A stretch of DNA of 64,000 bases from an uncultured Aquimarina sp. (GCA_947498455.1 CANMKK010000001.1:186001-250000), one strand, 5' to 3'. Positions 27,949-37,686 are shown, numbered from the stretch's first letter. Numbers and translations are program-made. Notes: generated by a model from the letters alone, not told the origin.

Positions 27949-28558
27949 CCGGAATTGGTTGGTTTACTGATTTATTATCAAAGTTTATTAAAGTATAGTC
28001 TCCTGATGGCTCAATAAGTCTTACACTATTCACTAAATACTTTTTTGCCTCGAAACTTAGAGTGATTTGCTTAAACATATTTTTTAATGTTGCATCCTTA
28101 GGAAACAATTTTGCTATATACACTTGTTCACTTTTATAAAATTCAATATTAAATTGATTACTGTCTAACATATCACCACTTACACTCTTTGCTATAAGGT
28201 CATTTAGTTTTTTAAAAACTTTATTGGATGCTAGATTTACGTCACTCTTTTTTCCTGAGTCATTTATATATAACTTTTTATTTTTAAATATTACACTATA
28301 TGCATAAGGCGCAGTATATGTCCATTTTATTATATTAGGATATTTAAAATATAAGTCACCGCTACTTTTTATATCGTTAGATAAAAAATCAATATGCTTT
28401 AATTGTGTAAACGTATTTACAATCGTTTTTGATTTCTTAGCAGTTTCACTTACTTTATTTTTAAATATTTCGATTTCTGAAGTTGAGAGTTTTACTTCTT
28501 GTGCTTTTGAGAAAAAGACATTCAGGCAGCACATTATACATAAAAATATTCTAAGCAT
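27929..28558 (-). CDS. LolA-like periplasmic outer-membrane carrier protein
   Basis: I start it at the ATG at 28558 (MLRIFLCIMCCLNVFFSKAQ, a signal peptide), which overlaps the stop of the deacetylase gene by 8 bp; an upstream ATG at 28582 would add eight residues. The ~200-residue mature protein shows LolA-type beta motifs such as SSGDLYFKYPNIIKWTYTAPYAYSVIFKNKKLYI. LolA homologues carry hydrophobic cargo to the outer membrane. In this cluster the cargo would be the pigment rather than ordinary lipoproteins (inference). The protein is one of a group with the lipoprotein at 27328 and the MMPL fusion. Confidence 0.82.
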   Translation of the reverse strand: MLRIFLCIMCCLNVFFSKAQEVKLSTSEIEIFKNKVSETAKKSKTIVNTFTQLKHIDFLSNDIKSSGDLYFKYPNIIKWTYTAPYAYSVIFKNKKLYINDSGKKSDVNLASNKVFKKLNDLIAKSVSGDMLDSNQFNIEFYKSEQVYIAKLFPKDATLKNMFKQITLSFEAKKYLVNSVRLIEPSGDYTLINFDNKSVNQPIPDAVFTH

Positions 28559-29324
28559 ATGCTTGTATTGAAAATAGTTCATCGATAGTTACTGTTGTAT
28601 AATTGTTTTTTTGTAAAAATAGCAACAATTGTTCCAATACTGTTACTGTTATCATTTTAGTATCGTGAAGAAGTATTACATCTCCTGGTTTTAGGTTTTT
28701 GGTTATTCTTTTCAGAATCACTTTTTCAGAAGGAATTGTGGTATCAAATGATCGTTTATTCCATCCTATAACCTTATGTCCTGTTTTTTTAACTGCTTTA
28801 GCAATATTAGGGTTTGTCACTCCATATGGAGGCCTAAAGAGTAAAGGAATCTTTCCGGTCGTATTTTTTATACTATCGTCTGCATCTATAATCTCCTTCA
28901 CGAACTTTTTAGTACCGTATAAATCAATAAGCTTAGAATGACTATAAGTATGATTTCCTATAATATGTCCTTTTTCTATTATTTTTTTTACAATATGTGG
29001 ATAATCATCTACTTGCTTTCCTATGCAAAAAAAAGTACTTCTGACATTATACTTCTCTAAAACCTCCAAAATACTTAATGTACTTTCATCGGGACCATCA
29101 TCAAAAGTAATGGCTATTTTTTTTTCTTTAATTGCGGGATAACTACATAAACTTTCTAAAAAGTACCCAGATGTTATTTGCGTTACACCGTAAGCAGTAA
29201 TTACAAACCATAGTAATAGTAATACAAGTAAACTCCAGATAGGAAGTTTATTGAAACTAATTGCGGTAATCATCAAAATACCAACAATTATAGATATACT
29301 ATTAACTATATTTCTAATTAGCAT
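28551..29324 (-). CDS. Polysaccharide deacetylase (NodB-type) with N-terminal membrane anchor
   Basis: The 257-residue protein has two N-terminal membrane segments (residues ~5-50) and a NodB homology domain: ITFDDGPDEST with catalytic Asp, HTYSHS with metal-binding histidines, and RPPYG. These are complete carbohydrate-esterase-4 motifs, so a metal-dependent deacetylase should be active. Such genes are frequently found in flexirubin clusters. Whether it acts on the pigment, on an acyl intermediate or on a cell-wall sugar is not known. It overlaps its upstream neighbour by 7 bp and its downstream neighbour by 8 bp. Confidence 0.86.
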   Translation of the reverse strand: MLIRNIVNSISIIVGILMITAISFNKLPIWSLLVLLLLWFVITAYGVTQITSGYFLESLCSYPAIKEKKIAITFDDGPDESTLSILEVLEKYNVRSTFFCIGKQVDDYPHIVKKIIEKGHIIGNHTYSHSKLIDLYGTKKFVKEIIDADDSIKNTTGKIPLLFRPPYGVTNPNIAKAVKKTGHKVIGWNKRSFDTTIPSEKVILKRITKNLKPGDVILLHDTKMITVTVLEQLLLFLQKNNYTTVTIDELFSIQAYA

Positions 29325-30382
29325 CGTTGCAACAACGCAATACTGTGATTTTTAGCACGATATTGATTATACAAAAGTATATTTTTATATTCTTTTGCTT
29401 CTATATTATTAACCCTTAATATGGATGGTACATTATTTACTTTAAAAATCTTACACGCTAACCAATAACTAAAAGCAGATGCAGTATGATACTCCCCTAT
29501 AACATGTTTATAACAAAGTTGTTCTATATTGGAAAATATTGAGTTCTGTAAATTTTCAAAATAATGATCAAAACTCACATCCCCATTATTACCTAATATA
29601 ACAGCATCAATATCATTAAGAGTAAGCCCCTGTTTTTCTATTAATGCAAGTATATCTTCTTTAATATCTTGTGGTGAAGCAATATTTCTCGTTTCTACAT
29701 CCATCATCCTACATAAGCTATGGTCTTGTTTTTCTGCTCCTAAAACAGCAAAAGTTGCCCCTTCGCTACACACCGTTCCTGAGGTTTTAGATTCTAATAG
29801 TTCTAAAACATTGATATCTTCTTGTTTTATATGACCATCCAAGGTATGTAATAAAGTAGAGTTTTTGGCTATCTCATCAATTCCTCCAACAAGTATATTT
29901 TTCTTCGGAGCTTCGGACAACATTAATTGTGCGTCTATTAATGAAGTTTCAAAAGAAGCAGCTCCTTGAACGTAGGTGACATTATATGACTTACAACCTA
30001 ATCCTAAAGCAATTTGTCCTCCAACTGTATTATGAGTTGATTGAATAAAAAGTGTGGGAGTTAGAAACTGTTCGTCATTATACAATATTTTTTCCAGAAA
30101 CTTCTCAGAGTCTTGTTTACACCCCATTCCTGTTCCTGTTATTATTGCATCCGGCATTTCTATCCCTGAGGATGCCAATGCCATCTTAGAAGTAGTTACT
30201 CCCATTTTTACAGATTTAGACATACGTCGCATCGCCGCAGGCTTAATATATTTCTTATAATCAGGATCAATTGATTTAAATATCACCTCTTTATAAGCTA
30301 TTATTTCATCTAAAAACTGATCAAAATCACTAGTAGATTGCGCTGAAATATTTGCAATACCGTTTATATAACAACCACTCAT
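29318..30382 (-). CDS. KS-like chain length factor (active-site Cys replaced)
   Basis: The start is taken at 30382, where TAATG couples it to the stop of the ketosynthase gene; the longer ATG at 30409 would overlap by 28 bp. The ~354-residue thiolase-fold protein lines up with ketosynthases, but the active-site region is YVQGAASFETS. The Cys of ACSSA is replaced by Ala, typical of chain length factors. It should form a heterodimer with the ketosynthase upstream (30382-31578), setting polyene length. The order KS then CLF matches aryl-polyene clusters. Confidence 0.82.
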   Translation of the reverse strand: MSGCYINGIANISAQSTSDFDQFLDEIIAYKEVIFKSIDPDYKKYIKPAAMRRMSKSVKMGVTTSKMALASSGIEMPDAIITGTGMGCKQDSEKFLEKILYNDEQFLTPTLFIQSTHNTVGGQIALGLGCKSYNVTYVQGAASFETSLIDAQLMLSEAPKKNILVGGIDEIAKNSTLLHTLDGHIKQEDINVLELLESKTSGTVCSEGATFAVLGAEKQDHSLCRMMDVETRNIASPQDIKEDILALIEKQGLTLNDIDAVILGNNGDVSFDHYFENLQNSIFSNIEQLCYKHVIGEYHTASAFSYWLACKIFKVNNVPSILRVNNIEAKEYKNILLYNQYRAKNHSIALLQRC

Positions 30383-31578
30383 TACTTTGTAAAAATTAGG
30401 GTAGAACAATTACCTCCAAAACCAAAGGAATTAGAAAGTACTGTTTTTATGTTTTTTGATATTAATTTCGTTTGTGGAATTAAATCAAATTCTTCCATCT
30501 GGGTTTGGAAATTAAGGTTTGGGAAAATTAAATTTTCCCTAATCGATAATATGGAATATATTGCTTCGACAGAACCTGCTGCTGCAAGTGTATGCCCCGT
30601 AAATGCCTTAGTAGAACTAAAAACTGGCACTTTATCTTCTCCAAAAATTCTGGTCATAGCAACACCTTCTGATAAATCATTATTTGGAGTTGCTGTTCCA
30701 TGTGCATTTATATAATCAATATTGTCTATTGATAAACCTGCTATCTCCATAGCTTCTTTCATGGCCAGATATGCCCCTTCTCCATTAGAAGATGATGCAG
30801 TTTGATGATAGGCATCATTTGCATTAGCCCAACCAGAGACACGCCCCAATACTTCTTTATTATCCTTTTCTACTATGTCTTCACTTTCTAAAACTATATA
30901 AGCAGCTGCTTCACCAAGGTTGAGTCCTTTTCTATTATTATCAAAAGGTGTACATGCTGAATCTGATAGTATCATTAAAGTACCAAATCCATTAATCGTA
31001 AATTTAGAAAGTGCATCAGTTCCTCCTACGACCATTCTATCTATCTTGCCTGCTTTGATTAATCTTGCCCCTAACATTATAGCATTGGCAGCAGATGAAC
31101 AAGCAGTACTAATGGTAGACACATATCCATTGATGCCTATATATTTAGAAATAGACTGAGTAGTAAAGCCTGCGTGTTGTGCCTCTATATATCTCCTGTA
31201 TTCTTTTGTTTCGTGATATCCTAGATAATACTGTTCTGTCATATCCATACCACCCACACTAGTCCCAGAAACAAATCCAGTTCTATATTCATCTGGATCA
31301 GTGATATTAGCACTTTTTAATGCTTCTTTTGCAGCTATTGCCCCTATCATTGCTGTTCTGGAAAAGCTATTATCAGAATCTAAACCGAGCTCCTTTACAA
31401 AATCTTCATTTGTCTTCTTGATTTCACCAACCATGATAGCATCCCGTTGTCGTGTTTCTAAAAATTCGATTCTAGAAATCCCATGAGACACTGATTTTAA
31501 AGCGTTAAGATTTTCCTCTACATTATCTCCGATAGAAGATATAATACCCATACCGGTTATAGCAACGCCTTTATTCAC
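30382..31578 (-). CDS. Beta-ketoacyl-ACP synthase (FabF-type)
   Basis: The 398-residue condensing enzyme has the complete Cys-His-His set: STACSSAANAI (Cys near residue 160), NAHGTATPNND and STKAFTGHTLAAAG. It should elongate the ACP-bound aryl-polyene chain with malonyl-ACP, acting with the Cys-less partner encoded immediately downstream (TAATG overlap). Its start lies 199 bp downstream of the ACP gene, the largest gap in this operon, so a secondary promoter may exist there. Confidence 0.93.
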   Translation of the reverse strand: MNKGVAITGMGIISSIGDNVEENLNALKSVSHGISRIEFLETRQRDAIMVGEIKKTNEDFVKELGLDSDNSFSRTAMIGAIAAKEALKSANITDPDEYRTGFVSGTSVGGMDMTEQYYLGYHETKEYRRYIEAQHAGFTTQSISKYIGINGYVSTISTACSSAANAIMLGARLIKAGKIDRMVVGGTDALSKFTINGFGTLMILSDSACTPFDNNRKGLNLGEAAAYIVLESEDIVEKDNKEVLGRVSGWANANDAYHQTASSSNGEGAYLAMKEAMEIAGLSIDNIDYINAHGTATPNNDLSEGVAMTRIFGEDKVPVFSSTKAFTGHTLAAAGSVEAIYSILSIRENLIFPNLNFQTQMEEFDLIPQTKLISKNIKTVLSNSFGFGGNCSTLIFTK

Positions 31579-31777
31579 ACTTATATATTTTTTTAATAAT
31601 TAACAGTACAAATTGATCCTATTTTTAATTCGTACATTCTTATTTTTAAAATTGAGACACAAACTACAATTAAATAACAGCCCAAATTTCTTTTCTACTT
31701 TTATGTTTTTTTTTTGTAAAAACAAAAAGATATATTCTTTATAAAGAGTTATCAATAGTAATCAATGTAAACTCTTA

Positions 31778-32035
31778 TTATTTTGTACGATTTTTTGCAA
31801 TATAATCAGCCATTACACCAATGGATTCAAAAATTGCCTTGCCTTCTTTAGGATCTTTTAGTTTAATTCCATAATCCTTTTCTAACAACACAATTAATTC
31901 GAGAGCATCAATAGAGTCAAGTCCTAAACCATCTCCAAAAAGGGAATCATCATCTCCTATCTCACTTACTTCAACATCTTCAAGACTTAGCTGTTCTATT
32001 ATTTTTTCTTTAAGCTCTTCTCGTAATTCTGCCAT
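31778..32035 (-). CDS. Acyl carrier protein
   Basis: The 85-residue acidic helical protein contains the phosphopantetheine site GLGLDSIDALELIVLLE (Ser in DSI near residue 40). It is the carrier for the KS/CLF chain elongation. The gene is 8 bp after the KS-like fragment and 199 bp before the FabF-type ketosynthase. It is one of two ACPs here, the other being at 41112-41360. Which ACP serves the polyene and which the dialkylresorcinol branch cannot be told from sequence. Confidence 0.92.
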   Translation of the reverse strand: MAELREELKEKIIEQLSLEDVEVSEIGDDDSLFGDGLGLDSIDALELIVLLEKDYGIKLKDPKEGKAIFESIGVMADYIAKNRTK

Positions 32036-32043
32036 AACTATTC

Positions 32044-32658
32044 CTATTGATTGTATAATTTATTTAATTCTTCTTTTGTTAGTTTAATCTTTCCTTTTTT
32101 AGAAAGGAACGCCAAAAATACGTCATATTTATTAGTATCCAAATCTACCCATCCACAAATAACGCTACTGGCTTTTTCTGTATTCAATAAAATTTTAGAG
32201 TATGTATACATAAGCTCCGTATCAAACTCCTCTGAAATGAAAAAAGCATTTTCACTTTTCAACTTATTTTTTATACTAATCTCTCCCATAATTATATTGG
32301 GTAGTGTATAAACAAATACGGCCGGAGATGGAAAGAAATCCTCTCTATCTTGTATTGATTCCTGATGTTTCCTATCCGTATCTAAACTGGATGCTTTATT
32401 AGACAAAACCAATGCTGTATCTTCATCTAGTTTGACATTATCCTTTATTAATACTTCTGATGCCAAAAAACCTAGTTTACATAAATTATCCATTTTATGA
32501 AACTTTGGATAACTTAATCCTAAAAACTTATAAATACTTTTTGCAAAACCCTTTAATGTTTCTGATTCGGTATCTGAATATATAAGATTTCCATTTTTAA
32601 AAATTGAATGGTTTTTTATAGTGCAATAGTCCAATATGTAATACTCTTCTTTTTTCAC
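32044..32658 (-). CDS. KS-like N-terminal fragment protein of pigment clusters
   Basis: The 204-residue protein contains a region (SPAVFVYTLPNIIMGEISIKNKL, about residues 112-135) that resembles the ketosynthase N-terminal core, but no Cys/His/His active site is present. It is not a truncated pseudogene in appearance: the frame is intact and it overlaps the preceding ketosynthase gene by 4 bp. Small KS-like proteins of this type recur in aryl-polyene/flexirubin clusters, and may have a structural or partner role. The function is unknown. Confidence 0.68.
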   Translation of the reverse strand: MKKEEYYILDYCTIKNHSIFKNGNLIYSDTESETLKGFAKSIYKFLGLSYPKFHKMDNLCKLGFLASEVLIKDNVKLDEDTALVLSNKASSLDTDRKHQESIQDREDFFPSPAVFVYTLPNIIMGEISIKNKLKSENAFFISEEFDTELMYTYSKILLNTEKASSVICGWVDLDTNKYDVFLAFLSKKGKIKLTKEELNKLYNQ

Positions 32659-33791
32659 GATATTACTTTTTCTATTACCAGTGCTACATTACATCCTCCG
32701 AAACCTGAAGCTGTTTTTAACACTCTATTTAACTGCAACGGTGTATTTTCTTTGATTACATTAATTGGTTGAGAAACTCCTAATTCTTCAAAACCAATAG
32801 AAGCAAATAATTCATTATTAATTAAACAATGTCTTGCAACAATACTTTCTATCAATGCCGAAGCTCCCAATGTATGTCCATAATATCCTTTTAAACTATT
32901 AACAGGTACATTTTGTAATTTTGCTCTATTAAATGCAATAGCCTCCATTTCATCATTAAAAGGTGTTGCTGTACCGTGTGCAGACACATAATCTATTTGA
33001 TCGCTAGTTAATCCTGATTCCTTTAATGCTTTTTCTATACTTATATACAATCCTTCTCCTGTTCTGGATGGGCCTGAAATATGATTCGCATCATTTGCTG
33101 AGGCATCTCCAGAAATCTGAATATTAGTAGCATTTTGTTTTTTATAAACACTCAACCATACGGATGCTGCTGCTTCTCCTAAACTAATGCCTGTCCTATT
33201 CTTGCAAAATGGCTTACAAGGCTTGGAACTTACAGCCTGAAAAGAATAGAATCCTGACAATGTAAATTCTGAAAGTAAATCTCCTCCTACCACCACCATA
33301 TCATCGTACAATCCTGATTGTAACATTCGTTTTCCGATTGCAATTGCTAACCCTCCCGAAATACAAGCATTAGAAAGTACAATAGGTGTTTTAGAAAGGC
33401 TAAAGTATTGTTGTATCGTTTTTGCTACACTAGCTAAATACGCCTTTTCTTTAGTATCATTACTACCAAGGCTATCAATATTACCTTTAGTTGTAGAAAT
33501 GATGATTCCACATTTATTAATATCTAATTCATGGTTTTTTACTAGAAGTTTAGAAATAGATAACAACATCATCTTTTCTAGTTTTGTGTAACTATCATTT
33601 GATATTTCTTTCCAGGTTTCAGAAAGTTTATCATTTTCAATGACAGCTCCAAAAAATGGTTCTGACCAAATAGTCGAGTCATTTACTTTTTTTATTCCAG
33701 TTTGATTCGATCTTATGTGTTCAATATTCTCTTCAGAAGAAAAACCTAATGGAGAAATAATATTATCAGAAGCAAGGTAAACTTTTCTCAT
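32655..33791 (-). CDS. Beta-ketoacyl-ACP synthase with complete active site
   Basis: I start at 33791 because this ATG overlaps the thioesterase stop as ATGA; the upstream ATG at 33818 would add nine residues and a 31-bp overlap. The ~378-residue protein has LSNACISGGLAIA (catalytic Cys), SAHGTATPFND and YGHTLGASALIES. It is therefore a second active ketosynthase beside the KS/CLF pair. It might make the starter extension or a specific chain length. It forms a tight run with the thioesterase and the KS-like fragment. Confidence 0.9.
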   Translation of the reverse strand: MRKVYLASDNIISPLGFSSEENIEHIRSNQTGIKKVNDSTIWSEPFFGAVIENDKLSETWKEISNDSYTKLEKMMLLSISKLLVKNHELDINKCGIIISTTKGNIDSLGSNDTKEKAYLASVAKTIQQYFSLSKTPIVLSNACISGGLAIAIGKRMLQSGLYDDMVVVGGDLLSEFTLSGFYSFQAVSSKPCKPFCKNRTGISLGEAAASVWLSVYKKQNATNIQISGDASANDANHISGPSRTGEGLYISIEKALKESGLTSDQIDYVSAHGTATPFNDEMEAIAFNRAKLQNVPVNSLKGYYGHTLGASALIESIVARHCLINNELFASIGFEELGVSQPINVIKENTPLQLNRVLKTASGFGGCNVALVIEKVIS

Positions 33792-34237
33792 ACTACTAAC
33801 CCTACTTTTCGTTTCCAATTCATAAAAAATTCAGGAATACTTAAGGACATATTACCATCCATATCCAGAAATACCTGAGTTGTCTCACCTACACATACCA
33901 ACTCTTTTCGTTGATTATATACATTATATCTAAAAATCATTTTTGCTGCCGGGCTATCTACGTAAATTGTTTCTACGGTTGCTATGTCTCCATATTTCAG
34001 GGGTAGCTTATGATCACAATTAGAATTAACAATTGGAGTTACAAAATTATTTTCTTTAACATGAAGATATGAGATACCATGATTTCTCCCGAAAGCCTCT
34101 CTTCCTTCTTCAAAATAGGTAATATAAATTCCGTGCCATACAATACTTAAAGGATCACAATCATTAAATCGAACCCTTACTTCATGTACATGTTTTATAT
34201 TTGTTACAGTTTCTTTAGACCGCTTTTTTCTTTTCAT
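33788..34237 (-). CDS. 4HBT-type acyl-CoA/ACP thioesterase (hotdog fold)
   Basis: The 149-residue protein shows the 4-hydroxybenzoyl-CoA thioesterase pattern: VRFNDCDPLSIVWHGIYITYFEEGREAF, with Asp in the DCDP position, and VYNQRKELVCVGETTQVFLD. It probably hydrolyses an acyl-ACP/CoA or edits stalled chains during polyene synthesis. It overlaps the ABC permease gene by 23 bp and the ketosynthase gene by 4 bp, so it is in the operon. Confidence 0.87.
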   Translation of the reverse strand: MKRKKRSKETVTNIKHVHEVRVRFNDCDPLSIVWHGIYITYFEEGREAFGRNHGISYLHVKENNFVTPIVNSNCDHKLPLKYGDIATVETIYVDSPAAKMIFRYNVYNQRKELVCVGETTQVFLDMDGNMSLSIPEFFMNWKRKVGLVV

Positions 34238-35504
34238 AATATAATATAGCGATTACGATAGTACTAATAAAAAAACCAATAAGCAAACCTATCTCCGGAA
34301 GAATAGTCGTTATATCGCCTTTTCTCAAAAAAATATCATAAAATGCTTCTAGTCCCCAATTCATTGGTGATATTTTAGCAATGATCTGCATGGTATCTGG
34401 CATTGCAAAAACTGGTACCCAAACTCCTCCAATAGCCGCTAACAACACTACTAACACAGCTCCAAAAGGCGCTGCTTGCTCATGCGAATTAAATATAGTT
34501 CCCAACAAAATACCCAATCCTACTGCCGCCAATCCAGCGGAAAACGCGACAACATATAATAGACCTAGCTTATCACCTATCTCCAAAACCGGTAGCCCTA
34601 ATACAGGAAATACGAATATTCCCAATACTAAAATCAATGTAAATTGAATTACACTTACCAATAGGAATAGAGTAGCTTTTCCTGCTATAATTGTTAAATA
34701 ATTAATAGGTGTTGTTTGCAATCTTACGAATGTACCTTGTCCTTTTTCATGAACCACATTTAGAGACAATGGTAGTATCATAAAAAAAATGGCAAATAAT
34801 GTCCAAGCAGGAATATTATGTTGTACCGAATTAGGAAGTATTGATTCTCCGTCTAATGATGGATTTATTTGCTCATATTTTACAAAGTTATCCCGATTAA
34901 AGGATGTCAAACTTTCTGATTCTCCAAGTTCTTTTTCAAATCCTTTATAGATAGATTTTGTTTCTATGTTCGCAATTAACTTATCTACCGCAAATATCAC
35001 GGAACTTCTAAACGCTTCTTGTGTAATCGGATCAAAATATAAGGTAACTTTTTTTGGAGATTCTTCCTTTAATCTTGTTGTATACAAGGTATCACTTACA
35101 GTTCCTTCAAACTCTTCGAGAATCTTCCCGATATTTTTATCAATTTGCTTCTCTAATCCACTACTTAATCCTTCTGGAATCACTACTGCCAGTTGATACG
35201 TACCGGATGCAATCAAATGCTTTGCCTTTTCTTCTGTTAATGGTAAATTATCGAATTTAGAAATAGGGGTTAAAAACTCTATTTCATTAAAGCTTTTTTG
35301 TATCTCATCAGAGAGCTTTCCTTTATCTTTATCTACTAGCAGTATTTCTATGGTATTACCTGATACTGATTTAAACGTAGCATCCTGAATAATAGTGATA
35401 GTTATTACTAGAACAACAGGCATCAAAAAAAGAATAATTAACCCCCCTGGGTCTCGAAGTAATAATAAATATTCTTTTTTTATAGAAGTTAAAAATTTAT
35501 GCAT
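34215..35504 (-). CDS. ABC-2 type transporter permease
   Basis: The 429-residue protein has one N-terminal membrane helix, a large periplasmic region (about residues 45-235), then five or six C-terminal helices with the ABC-2 pattern (VHEKGQGTFVRLQTTPI, ALVVLLAAIGGVWVPVFAMP). It overlaps the ATPase gene by 8 bp, so the two form one transporter. The transported compound could be a pigment precursor or a lipid. Nothing in the sequence identifies it. Confidence 0.9.
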   Translation of the reverse strand: MHKFLTSIKKEYLLLLRDPGGLIILFLMPVVLVITITIIQDATFKSVSGNTIEILLVDKDKGKLSDEIQKSFNEIEFLTPISKFDNLPLTEEKAKHLIASGTYQLAVVIPEGLSSGLEKQIDKNIGKILEEFEGTVSDTLYTTRLKEESPKKVTLYFDPITQEAFRSSVIFAVDKLIANIETKSIYKGFEKELGESESLTSFNRDNFVKYEQINPSLDGESILPNSVQHNIPAWTLFAIFFMILPLSLNVVHEKGQGTFVRLQTTPINYLTIIAGKATLFLLVSVIQFTLILVLGIFVFPVLGLPVLEIGDKLGLLYVVAFSAGLAAVGLGILLGTIFNSHEQAAPFGAVLVVLLAAIGGVWVPVFAMPDTMQIIAKISPMNWGLEAFYDIFLRKGDITTILPEIGLLIGFFISTIVIAILYYEKKKAV

Positions 35505-36252
35505 AATCCCGCAACTCCCTTCCTGTTAACTCAATAAATACATCCTCTAGATTGCGTGCATTTTTAATACTAGAAACTAAATTATCCGGAGTATCTTCTG
35601 CAATTATTTTTCCAGAATCAATGATTCCCACCTTCGTACACAAGTCCTGAGCTTCTCTAAGGTGATGAGAGGTATAAATTATAGTAGTTCCTTCTTTATT
35701 TAATTCTTTTAACTTTGTGGTAATTGCTTGTTTTGATTGCACATCCACTCCAACAGTAGGTTCATCTAAAAAAAGAATCCTAGGCTTATGCAATATTCCT
35801 GCAATCAAATTCACCCTTCTTTTCATTCCTCCTGAGAATGTTTTTATCTTTTTATCTGCAAAAGGTAACAACCCTAGTTGATCTAAGTGGGATAAGACTA
35901 ATGGTTTTAACTCTGACTTAGGGATTCCGAACATACTACCAAAATATAATAAATTCTCTTTAGCCGTTAACTTGGGATATAAAGCATACTCCTGCGGAAC
36001 AACACCGATCATTTTCTGAATCTCCTTAGCATTGTTTTTATAACTTTTATCTGCAATAAGCACTTTGCCTTCACTCGGTTTTATCAACCCACAAAGTATG
36101 GATATCAAAGTAGTCTTTCCTGCTCCATTAGGACCAAGAAGTCCATAAATAGAACCTTCAACAATTTGCAAGTCTATTTTTTCTAATGATAAAAAAGTAG
36201 CTCCAAAATATTGTTTAGTGAGATTTTCTATTTTAATAACCGAAGTGCTCAT
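35497..36252 (-). CDS. ABC transporter ATP-binding protein
   Basis: The start at 36252 (MSTSVIKIENLTK) is preferred; the longer reading from 36315 would enter the BtrH-like gene. The ~251-residue ATPase has Walker A GPNGAGKTT, the signature FSGGMKRR, Walker B ILFLDEPTVGVD and the switch region TSHH. It pairs with the ABC-2 permease immediately downstream. Daunorubicin-resistance/NodI-like ATPases of this type drive efflux of hydrophobic compounds, which would suit pigment export (inference). Confidence 0.93.
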   Translation of the reverse strand: MSTSVIKIENLTKQYFGATFLSLEKIDLQIVEGSIYGLLGPNGAGKTTLISILCGLIKPSEGKVLIADKSYKNNAKEIQKMIGVVPQEYALYPKLTAKENLLYFGSMFGIPKSELKPLVLSHLDQLGLLPFADKKIKTFSGGMKRRVNLIAGILHKPRILFLDEPTVGVDVQSKQAITTKLKELNKEGTTIIYTSHHLREAQDLCTKVGIIDSGKIIAEDTPDNLVSSIKNARNLEDVFIELTGRELRDYA

Positions 36253-36256
36253 ATTA

Positions 36257-37255
36257 TTATTTAATCGACTTCTTAAGCTCTGAAAAGAGTGCTTTTTCTG
36301 CCAGAGCAATCGCATCTAGTTTATCTGCAATTTTATTATAGGCATCTGTTTCTTTACTTCTATTCTTATATAATCGAGAAGCATCTATCGCAAAATCTCT
36401 CCATTGATCCCCTATTGCTGTCATTTCTTTAGATAACTCTAAGAGTTTTGGGTTTTCTAATATAGCAGCAGCTTCTTGTAAAAAAGCAGCAAAAATAAAC
36501 CGAAAACCTCCTCCTCCGGTTCCTATCTCTTCTTGCATACGTACTAATTGTCCTAAGTAATGATTGGTTTTTTTTACTCCAATTTTATCAGGCCATTTAC
36601 GAATCCTTCTTGCAACATACCTGATTCCCCTATATCCAACGATTGGAACTGGTGCTAACATATGCCGACAGGTTTGTTTAATTCCTTTTAATATTGCTTT
36701 TTTAAGATCTACATTAGAAGGTAATTCTGTTGGAAAATATATATGTCCTTTTGGAGCGAAAGGTCCTTTTGCAAAACGAACTTTTTCTAATTCTTTATCT
36801 GTAAGAGTCGTAACTTCGGACATCACAGGATCACTAATCAAATAATTATCATTATCCTTTCCATATACTACAAGGTTATGAGCATTAAAATGAAAACGAT
36901 ATTCATCAGGGAAATAGGTAAGATTATATACTCCTACTTGTAACCCAACTGGGTTATTTTTTTTTAATTCGGCATCCAATGCCTGCTGTGCTTTATTCTT
37001 AGATTTAAACTTATACCGCTTTACTTTAAAACCCAGTCTTTTGCTTACTCTAGAAAATATAAAACCTGGAACAGGTCGAAAACTAAAACCAGGTGCATAA
37101 TTAACCTTAATGAATGGTAAGTATATAAAAAAAGCTCCCGATCCGATTCCAAAAACCATTGGCTCACTGATCTTCAGACCATTATAACTTAACAAATTAG
37201 AAACCACTCCATTCTCACAATGAGCAGACTGGTTGTGTTCAAAGTTTATTTTCAA
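36257..37255 (-). CDS. BtrH-like N-terminal domain protein, putative acyltransferase
   Basis: The 332-residue protein starts with the BtrH_N-type motif HCENGVVSNLLSYNG (Cys13), followed by GIGSGAFF, and later FNAHNLVVYGKD with a probable catalytic His. BtrH moves an acyl group from an ACP to an aminoglycoside amine in butirosin synthesis, and the family is a papain-like acyltransferase/hydrolase fold. In this operon it could transfer the aryl-polyene acyl chain from ACP to the dialkylresorcinol OH, forming the flexirubin ester (inference). It overlaps the hypothetical gene upstream by 4 bp and precedes the ABC ATPase by 4 bp. Confidence 0.78.
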   Translation of the reverse strand: MKINFEHNQSAHCENGVVSNLLSYNGLKISEPMVFGIGSGAFFIYLPFIKVNYAPGFSFRPVPGFIFSRVSKRLGFKVKRYKFKSKNKAQQALDAELKKNNPVGLQVGVYNLTYFPDEYRFHFNAHNLVVYGKDNDNYLISDPVMSEVTTLTDKELEKVRFAKGPFAPKGHIYFPTELPSNVDLKKAILKGIKQTCRHMLAPVPIVGYRGIRYVARRIRKWPDKIGVKKTNHYLGQLVRMQEEIGTGGGGFRFIFAAFLQEAAAILENPKLLELSKEMTAIGDQWRDFAIDASRLYKNRSKETDAYNKIADKLDAIALAEKALFSELKKSIK

Positions 37256-37653
37256 ATCTTGGGATTTTTAAGTTCAGTCACTGAAATTTCAAAAACTTCG
37301 GCATACTTCAGTAATGTTTTTTCTTTTAGTTTATTAAAAGTTGAAGCTTTTAAATGTTTCTTCACTCTCCATTGCCAATACCCTACATAACTGGATAAAA
37401 TTGCTATATCCATTCTTTGTAGTTCCATATAATAAGCTATTGGACTTAGTTGTCCTGATTTTATTTTTTGTATGGTTTCTTTTAATTGCTCTTCTATCAA
37501 ATCCAAAGATTCATTAAGTACAATAGTTTTTGCTTCCCAACCTGAACTTAATGCCGCTTCATATTTACCATCTTTATCTGTTGCATAGACTACTTCTTTC
37601 AAATTTGATTTTGAAAGACTACTATTATCTTGGGGCACATCTTCTTTTTTCAT
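37252..37653 (-). CDS. Small helical protein of unknown function in the pigment operon
   Basis: The 133-residue soluble protein is rich in Lys and Glu and predicted mainly helical. No motif is recognised. It overlaps the BtrH-like gene by 4 bp and follows the second hotdog gene by 33 bp, so it is cotranscribed. It may be a partner of the BtrH-like protein; that is inference from translational coupling. Confidence 0.7.
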   Translation of the reverse strand: MKKEDVPQDNSSLSKSNLKEVVYATDKDGKYEAALSSGWEAKTIVLNESLDLIEEQLKETIQKIKSGQLSPIAYYMELQRMDIAILSSYVGYWQWRVKKHLKASTFNKLKEKTLLKYAEVFEISVTELKNPKI

Positions 37654-37686
37654 CAGAACGTATTTTCAAGTTAGTATTGACACGAG

